A DNA stretch of 64,000 bases from Mayamaea pseudoterrestris (lineage: Eukaryota; Bacillariophyta; Bacillariophyceae; Sellaphorales; Sellaphoraceae). Position 1 is the stretch's first letter, and every line of letters starts with the position of its first letter. Shown piece by piece: positions 60,089 to 64,000 of this stretch. Where the stretch lies: positions 1,054,001-1,118,000 of the forward strand of contig BROI01000008.1 in the NCBI GenBank assembly GCA_027923505.1, read 5' to 3'. The notes under the pieces are model-generated. The model was not told the DNA's origin and searched no databases. It saw only the letters and a list, made by a program, of their open reading frames with translations. The position numbers and the translations under genes were made by a program.

Positions 60089-61345
60089 GAGTGTCTGCCT
60101 ACCCATCCAACTGATGCTACAAGTCTGCAGGAAATGAGATGTATGCACCAATTGCACCACATTCTAGTCAGAAGGCATATCCATTTATGAATTGATGGAT
60201 AAGGACTATGAGGGGAAGTGCCTGGAGGTTGCACTTTAGCACCATGGAGCTTATTACTCTTTGAATGTCTGCCCTCCCAAACAACTGATGCTACATGTGA
60301 GCATTGAATGATTGTTATGCACCAATCTCACCGAATATGTGTCCCCAAGCATAGCAAGAACAGAATTCATGGAACAAGACTATTGGGGGTAGTCGTTGAA
60401 GGCCACACACTGTAGCACCATGGAGCTGGTTACTGTGCGGATATTTGCCCTCCCAAACAACTAATGCTACATGTGAGCTGGGAATGATTGTTATACACCA
60501 ATTCCACCGCATACAAGTCCCAAAGGATAGCCTAAACAGAATTCATGGAACAAGACTATTGGGGGCAGTCTTTATAGGCTACACACTGTAGCACCGTGGA
60601 GCTGGTCACTGTGTGGAGGTTTGCCCTCCCAAACAACTGATGCTATATGTGATCTGGGAATGCTTTTTCTGCACCAATCTCATTGCAAACCTGGTCCCAA
60701 AGCATAGCCAGAACAGAATTTATGGAACAAGACTATTGGTGGTAGTCTTTATAGGCCACACACTGTAGCACCATGGAGCTGGTCATTGTGTGGAGGTTTG
60801 CCCTCCCAAACAGCTAATGCTACATGTGAGCTGGGAATGATTGTTATGCACCAATCTCACCAAATACGTGTCACCAAGCATAGCCAGAACAGAATTCATG
60901 GAACAAGACTATTGGGGGTAGTATTTATAGGTCACACTGTAGCACCATGGAGCTGGTTACTGTGTGGAGGTTTGCCCTCCCAAACAGCTGATGCTACACG
61001 TGAGCTGGGAATGATTGATATGCAACAATCTCACCGCATATGTGTCCTTGAGCATAGCCAGAACAGAATTCATGGAACAAGACTATCGGGGGTAGTCTTT
61101 ATAGGCCACACACTGTAGCACCGTGGAGCTGGTTACTGTGTGGAGGTTCGCCCTCCCATACAACAATTGCTGCAAGTGAGCTTGAAATGGTTTTTATGCA
61201 CCAATCTCACCGCATATTAGTCTTAAAGAATAGCCAGACAGAATTGATGGGAAAACGCTAACAATGGCAAGATTTGAAGGCCACACACTTAGCACAATGA
61301 TGCTACCGATAGTCACTGCTTGGGCATCTGCCCTACCATTCATGC
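60089..61345 (+). repeat. Eight-copy tandem repeat, about 176-bp period
   Basis: The landmark GCCCTCCCAAAC (or a variant) occurs at 60097, 60271, 60447, 60623, 60800, 60974, 61150 and 61330 (steps 174-180). Each unit also carries AATTCATGGAACAAGACTAT and GTAGCACCATGGAGCTGG. The first and last units are clearly more diverged than the central ones. Not evidently related to the other repeat families. Confidence 0.9.
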
Positions 61346-61855
61346 ATAAGGATCTACATATAGTAGCATCAACAACGCCAAAATCAACTATAAAAGAATT
61401 ACAAGCTGCTTTATGCAACTGGGTTTATGAGTTTTTTTTAAATTCTGCACCGTCGAACCTTGATCCACTTTACATTGGCGTCTCAAGTTTCTTAGAGCCG
61501 GCAATTTTGTTTGCCCATGAAGCCAAGCTTTGAAGTACTCCATCGTCTTCCTTTCAATCAAGACGTTCCTCTTGAGCCTGCAAGAATGACAATACGAATG
61601 ACGCGGTGTGAGCAAATCTGTCAAAACGGATGAACCAATACTAACATCGATAGTCAAGAAGCGCATCAGTGTTAAAAAGCTCGATTTCATATAATCACCA
61701 TTGCAGAGAGCTCAGACCCTCAGGATAGAATGAAACATTGTCATCATCAGCGTCGTTTATCATTTAATCCCCCGCCACATTTACTTACTTCTCTACCTTG
61801 GTTTTACCTGTCAATTGACATCTATTTCGACACGAACAACCCTTTGTAGAGAGGT
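61346..61855. other. Intergenic stretch, nothing recognised
   Basis: About 510 AT-richer bases after the 176-bp repeat. A minus-strand frame at 61388-61690 is open but has no recognisable features. Confidence 0.3.
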
Positions 61856-62176
61856 TCAAGCCTGAGATACGCTGAATCCAAACATGCGTCGGCCAAGGAT
61901 GACCATTGCGATAGTTTGATGGCTCGTCGCCTCGTCGTCTTCGTCATGCCAGGTGTGTACATGAGTGCGTAGATGCATGTAATGGCGGCGGGCCGACGTA
62001 AGGCGTCGCTCGGTCAACAACGGTCGAACGATATGCATCAAACCGATCACATCGTCCTCATCCTCGAATAATGTCTGATGCTTTTCTCCACTGCAAGTGA
62101 CCGTCAAACATTTATCGTTGGAGATATGATGTTGCTCAAGGAAGCTGAAGGGAAAACGAATGGTTCCGCGACACAT
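61856..62176 (-). CDS. Hypothetical small reading frame
   Basis: 106 codons from ATG 62176. The translation is polar with His- and Asp-rich stretches (FEDEDDVIGLMHIV, TWHDEDDEA) and shows no membrane segment, signal peptide or known motif. I do not recognise it. It could be one exon of a gene also using the frame at 62248-62574, but no convincing donor/acceptor pair joins them. Confidence 0.2.
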   Translation of the reverse strand: MCRGTIRFPFSFLEQHHISNDKCLTVTCSGEKHQTLFEDEDDVIGLMHIVRPLLTERRLTSARRHYMHLRTHVHTWHDEDDEATSHQTIAMVILGRRMFGFSVSQA

Positions 62177-62247
62177 CGTCGCGCGTCGGACCTCAACCAA
62201 TCAATGCGTGACAGGGGACCAATTCGAAACCTTTTGTGACCTCACTG

Positions 62248-62574
62248 TCAAATTGACACTTTCCTGGTTCTCTGCCTTATTCTCGCCAAGGTAAAAAAGA
62301 GATTGCGACAGTAGAAAATGGAAGACTGCAATAGTCTTGCATGGTCTCGAGCCAAGGGAGATATGTCCCTTGTCTCGAGCGTTGTGAAGCGTTGGTGGTT
62401 GTCATCACCATCCAGCGACAGTGAAAAGACGTGATGACGTTTTGGTGTTCTCGCTTCGTCGCATCTCGCTCCATGCAATCTGCAATCATCAATCGACCAC
62501 ACCCAATCCTTTAATGCTACAACATAATGCGCCTCGCACTGGCTCAACCCCGCAATAAATCCTACTGCGGACAT
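62248..62574 (-). CDS. Hypothetical small reading frame
   Basis: 108 codons from ATG 62574. No family recognised. Composition is unremarkable, and the same DNA is open in another minus-strand frame (62277-62492). Listed only because it lies outside the repeat domain and next to another open frame on the same strand. Confidence 0.18.
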   Translation of the reverse strand: MSAVGFIAGLSQCEAHYVVALKDWVWSIDDCRLHGARCDEARTPKRHHVFSLSLDGDDNHQRFTTLETRDISPLARDHARLLQSSIFYCRNLFFTLARIRQRTRKVSI

Positions 62575-62918
62575 TGGCAATTACGGCCTCATAACTGTCA
62601 TTCTGCTGTTTTTCCTTTAGCGGCGGGCCTCGTCAAACATGCCCAAACGCACCCTTTCTTCGTCAGCTGCGTCTTCCAAGTGTTGAGCATGGATGAGAAC
62701 CCAAACCGAAGCGGCAGCGGTGACGTCACGAAGACGGTCACATTTAAGTAAGCGCGGTAAGCGGCAACCGAAGGAGTGGATCGAGGACGATCACTTCTTG
62801 GAGAAAATAAGTAAAGTGGTTTTATTGACTCTGTTCTGCTTAATCATTAGTGTCGCTTCAAGGGCGCGCAAGATATATTCTAGATCCAACATTTTCTCCA
62901 AGAAGCGAGTGAAAAGAC
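62575..62918. other. Leader region of the copia-type element
   Basis: About 340 bp before the Gag start. It may include part of a long terminal repeat and leader, but no LTR boundary could be fixed because the partner LTR is outside the window. A perfect 15-bp inverted repeat (CTTCTTGGAGAAAAT at 62794-62808, its reverse complement at 62891-62905) encloses about 80 bp. Confidence 0.4.
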
Positions 62919-64000
62919 ATGTCTTCGACGAGCAATACTCCGACGACAGGAGCGGCGTCGAGCGGTGGAGGTGCACCTCCCGCTCCGCCAGCAAGCGAAG
63001 GAAACCGACGCAACCGTCATTATCGTCGTGGGAATCGTGCTGGGAATCGTTCCGGGAATCAAGGCAATGGTAACAGACTCAACGGACCGAGTCGTGCGCC
63101 GAGTGGAAATTTCCAAGGAAGCGAGCCGACGCTCGCTGGATTCATCTACGACTATAACGGTTCGCGCGATCCCGATGGATTCATCCGTACGACGAACGAG
63201 ATCATCACTTTCGTCGGGCGCTCCTACAAGAAATATACCAAGGAGCTGCTCAAGGGCATGCGCAACGTGGAACTGGAGATTCCTGACGAGCCTGCACGTC
63301 CAACGAAGGATGCCGACACGACGGACTCGGACTGGTCCATAATGCTCGAGGAATACAAGGCCGACAAGAAAGAGCATGTCGAGCGCGTGCGTGTATACTC
63401 CGACTTCCTCGCTGGTCTCTACGCCGTGTTGCATGGACAATGCACGGAGCGTATGAAGGATCGTGTCAAGTCGCACGCCAAGTTCCGAGACGCCGAGGAG
63501 GACACGGACGGAATTAAGTTGCTGGCGATTATCAAGGAGATCTCGCATACGTACGAAGGGCGCTGCAAACTTGTGGATCAAGTCGTGGACATTCAAGCTG
63601 AGTTGTTCGACGTACTCAAGGAGCGCGCGAAAGCCTGCAGAAATATTACGAAAGCATGGTCACGCTGGCAGACGTGGCGAAGGCGGTTGGCGTCACGATG
63701 CACAACGAGATTGTGGCGTTGAACATTGCCAAGGATGACAATCGTAACAAGGCGAACAAGGAGGATATCAAGGCCGCCGAAGAGCTCGAGCTTGCGATGC
63801 TTTTCGTGCGTGGCGCAACGGGCGAATACGCTGGGTATTGCAAGCACTTGCGCAACTGCTACCTCGACGGGCACGACAACTTCCCGTTGACGATCCACGA
63901 TGCATACAACATCATGCAGCGTCGTGAGCATGCGGATGGAGAAGCCACGTTGCCAACGAACGAGGGCGTGGCGTTTCACACGACTGGTACAGCGCGTGAC
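62919..64000 (+). mobile_element. Ty1/copia-type retroelement (CoDi-like), Gag region, running off the window
   Basis: Gag-like coding region opening with a Ser/Thr/Gly-rich and Arg/Asn-rich N-terminus, then GFIYDYNG, TTNEIITFVGRSYKKYTKEL and, near the window end, CYLDGHDNFPLTIHDAYNI, a combination characteristic (from memory) of Gag in diatom CoDi copia elements. The element continues beyond 64000. It appears broken at least once in the visible part. Treated as a fossil; the good preservation of Gag suggests it is young. Confidence 0.75.

Noticed and set aside
62880-63596. A 238-codon minus-strand frame opposite the copia-type Gag
   Set aside because: The plus strand encodes a clear Gag-like protein; the antisense translation has no recognisable features.

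Overview
The window is nuclear DNA of a stramenopile, most likely a diatom. Five things point there: a heat-shock-factor-type transcription factor, a Ty1/copia-type Gag close to the diatom CoDi lineages, short GT-AG introns (47-133 nt), a presequence resembling the diatom bipartite plastid-targeting signal, and a gene fragment that recalls diatom-restricted protein families. The species cannot be named from the sequence alone.

Layout. The first third (about 0.3-22.5 kb) is gene-dense host DNA. From left to right it holds: a 2031-residue intronless repeat protein with WASHC3/CCDC53-like and WH2-like motifs (-); a four-exon, probably myristoylated CAMK-type kinase (+); a four-exon heat shock factor (-) with a 26-nt exon; a four-exon URB1/NPA1 ribosome-biogenesis gene (-); RPL26/uL24 (+), divergent from URB1; a probably plastid-targeted RRM protein (-); and a TauE/SafE-family membrane transporter (-). 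Exon joins were worked out by hand, and the spliced lengths of the three multi-exon genes are exact multiples of three.

From about 22.65 to 61.35 kb the window is a tandem-repeat domain. Its core is a 371-bp satellite (24.03-39.08 and 46.53-58.83 kb, same orientation, about 70 copies). The 371-bp unit is itself a diverged dimer of two monomers of about 185 bp, and it is organised into higher-order repeats (742, 1113, 1338 and 1857 bp). The core is bracketed by a 169-181-bp family on the plus strand at 23.46-24.03 kb and in inverted orientation at 59.22-60.09 kb. Outside these lie a two-copy 180-bp repeat on the left and an eight-copy 176-bp repeat on the right. All four families have near-nucleosomal periods. 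A fossil tyrosine-recombinase (DIRS-like) retroelement sits in the satellite (39.08-46.53 kb, minus), and a two-unit satellite block lies between its recombinase and reverse-transcriptase parts. This layout looks like centromeric, pericentromeric or similar heterochromatin; that is inference.

The last 2.6 kb holds two weak hypothetical reading frames and the start of a copia-type retroelement that runs off the window.

Functional links: URB1 and RPL26 share one short divergent intergenic region and both serve the large ribosomal subunit. The remaining host genes look unrelated. The small reading frames found on both strands of every satellite unit are not considered genes.
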